The position numbers and the translations under genes were made by a program. The notes beneath the pieces were generated by a model, which saw only the letters and a list, made by a program, of their open reading frames with translations, was not told the DNA's origin and made no database searches. 31,754 bases of DNA from contig JADKJE010000013.1 in assembly GCA_016722515.1 (NCBI GenBank), forward strand, positions 1-31,754, given 5' to 3'. Numbering within the stretch: the first letter of the stretch is position 1; every line of letters starts with the position of its first letter. Below, piece by piece: positions 31,220-31,754 of this stretch. Source of the stretch: Alphaproteobacteria bacterium. Its GTDB lineage: Bacteria; Pseudomonadota; Alphaproteobacteria; Rickettsiales; JADKJE01.

Positions 31220-31380
31220 CCTAGGATTCTCCGTCTTGGAGTAATACGGCTACACTTCGCTTTCTTGTGGCAGAATGGACACGGAACTTTCTGTGACGGT
31301 AGCGGCTGTCTGCCGGAAACGGCTACTTGCTTTTTGCAGCAGAGCATTTTGTAAATGATGATGGGGAATGAGTCTGTCAT
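31216..31380 (-). CDS. 54-aa zinc-ribbon micro-protein upstream of TerL
   Basis: A short ORF ending in a GTGA overlap with the TerL start, the same coupling used throughout this phage. It contains MLCCKKQ near the N-terminus and VPCPFCHKKAKC in the centre, giving four to five Cys for one zinc site, and a basic C-terminus (SRITPRRRILG). There is no strong Shine-Dalgarno at the ATG at 31380; an internal ATG (residue 12) is an alternative. It is the position where a small terminase might be expected, but the protein is too short and lacks TerS features. Confidence 0.55.
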   Translation of the reverse strand: MTDSFPIIIYKMLCCKKQVAVSGRQPLPSQKVPCPFCHKKAKCSRITPRRRILG

Positions 31381-31385
31381 AAGGG

Positions 31386-31565
31386 TTACGGGACACGTAA
31401 TAAAAAATATTTCGTGGGCCAGAAGTGGTTCATATACGCTGTGAAGGGTGGGCGGCTAAGTGGTCGGTCGGCATCCCCCCGCCCCTGGCCAGTGAGAGCA
31501 CAAGCCGCATCGTGGGCGCACATTGGCGCAACATCAGGAGGGGATAGGTACGGGTAGACCTGCAT
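31386..31565 (-). CDS. possible small ORF, doubtful
   Basis: An ORF of 59 codons on the minus strand (MQVYPYLSPPDVAPMCAHDA...) with no recognisable ribosome-binding site and an unusual Pro/Arg/Ala-rich composition. The DNA here is G/C-rich in the middle (around 31445-31500) compared with its flanks. It may be non-coding; nothing else coding is seen on either strand in this stretch. Confidence 0.25.
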   Translation of the reverse strand: MQVYPYLSPPDVAPMCAHDAACALTGQGRGDADRPLSRPPFTAYMNHFWPTKYFLLRVP

Positions 31566-31611
31566 AGTGAGCTCTAATCTATGGGACTAGTTTTACAATA
31601 CTGGTGATCTA

Positions 31612-31754
31612 TCACGGGGTGCCCTCAGAAATTGCCATTGTGCCGATCTTTACTGACACGTTCTCAGTCGACAATTGCGAATCGAGCCGTTCAGCTTTAT
31701 TTAGGATCTCAAACCCCTGACATAACTGTAGGAATGTAGCTTTTTCTAGTTTTG
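31612..31754 (-). CDS. 3' end of an unidentified gene, truncated by window
   Basis: An open minus-strand frame enters from the right edge and stops at 31612. The visible 46 or so residues include KLEKATFLQLCQGFEILNKA, then ERLDSQLSTENVSVKIGTMA and a terminal ISEGTP. This reads as a real helical protein end. Placed just upstream of the packaging genes it could be the C-terminus of a small terminase or another DNA-binding protein, but too little is visible to decide. Confidence 0.5.
   Translation of the reverse strand, partial: KLEKATFLQLCQGFEILNKAERLDSQLSTENVSVKIGTMAISEGTP

Noticed and set aside
1..31754. CRISPR array, diversity-generating retroelement, tRNA genes, insertion sequence, integrase
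   Set aside because: No spaced direct repeats, reverse transcriptase, cloverleaf-like segments, transposase or recombinase motifs were seen in the frames examined; a dedicated tRNA scan was not possible here.

Overview
The window looks like part of a tailed double-stranded DNA phage genome with a short-tailed (podovirus-like) virion. It could come from a prophage or a metagenomic contig. The right part encodes, in order on the minus strand, a large terminase, a P22-type portal, a scaffold, an N4-gp56/DUF4043-type major capsid protein, a small decoration-like protein, a P22 gp4-like tail accessory factor, a fibre and a P22 gp10-like tail factor. The host cannot be named from sequence. Exported proteins with ordinary Sec signal peptides, SLT-type muralytic enzymes and a possible spanin fit a Gram-negative host.

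Layout. (1) Positions 1-4614, plus strand: about 18 small, tightly packed genes, many joined by ATGA or TAATG stop/start overlaps. This is an accessory operon running in from beyond the left edge. It holds a likely DNA-binding HTH protein, two single-TM micro-proteins, several Cys4-type zinc proteins and a 76-aa protein resembling the Acb2/Tad1 cyclic-nucleotide sponge hairpin. (2) Convergence at 4591-4614, where the plus and minus operons overlap tail to tail. (3) Positions 4591-6810, minus: a lysis-like cassette with a TM/coiled-coil protein, an SLT endolysin, a large cysteine-rich exported protein and a small protein. (4) Positions 6847-14524, minus: five contiguous genes that look like ejection or internal virion proteins, the largest (1217 aa) ending in a second SLT domain. 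(5) Positions 14534-16252, minus: three consecutive small proteins that all begin with a signal peptide, preceded by a good sigma70-like promoter. (6) Positions 16277-22140, minus: tail and virion proteins, including a repeat protein, a paralogous pair (one carrying an inserted module), several beta-rich structural proteins and the gp10-like factor. (7) Positions 22142-31219, minus: fibre, gp4-like factor, decoration, capsid, scaffold, portal and TerL. (8) Positions 31216-31754, minus: a small zinc-ribbon ORF, a poorly resolved stretch and the 3' end of another gene.

The minus-strand genes form one long late transcription unit with almost no spacing. It appears to be tuned by two strong hairpins around the decoration gene and by an inverted repeat over the capsid ribosome-binding site. 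At least five structural genes are broken by apparent single-base frameshifts, mostly in short homopolymers. These are probably sequencing or assembly indels rather than biology, but each can be tested.

The most interesting items are the putative anti-CBASS/anti-Thoeris sponge, the trio of exported fibre-like proteins with their own promoter inside the virion operon, the cysteine-rich exported protein next to the endolysin, and the module inserted into one of two paralogous virion proteins.
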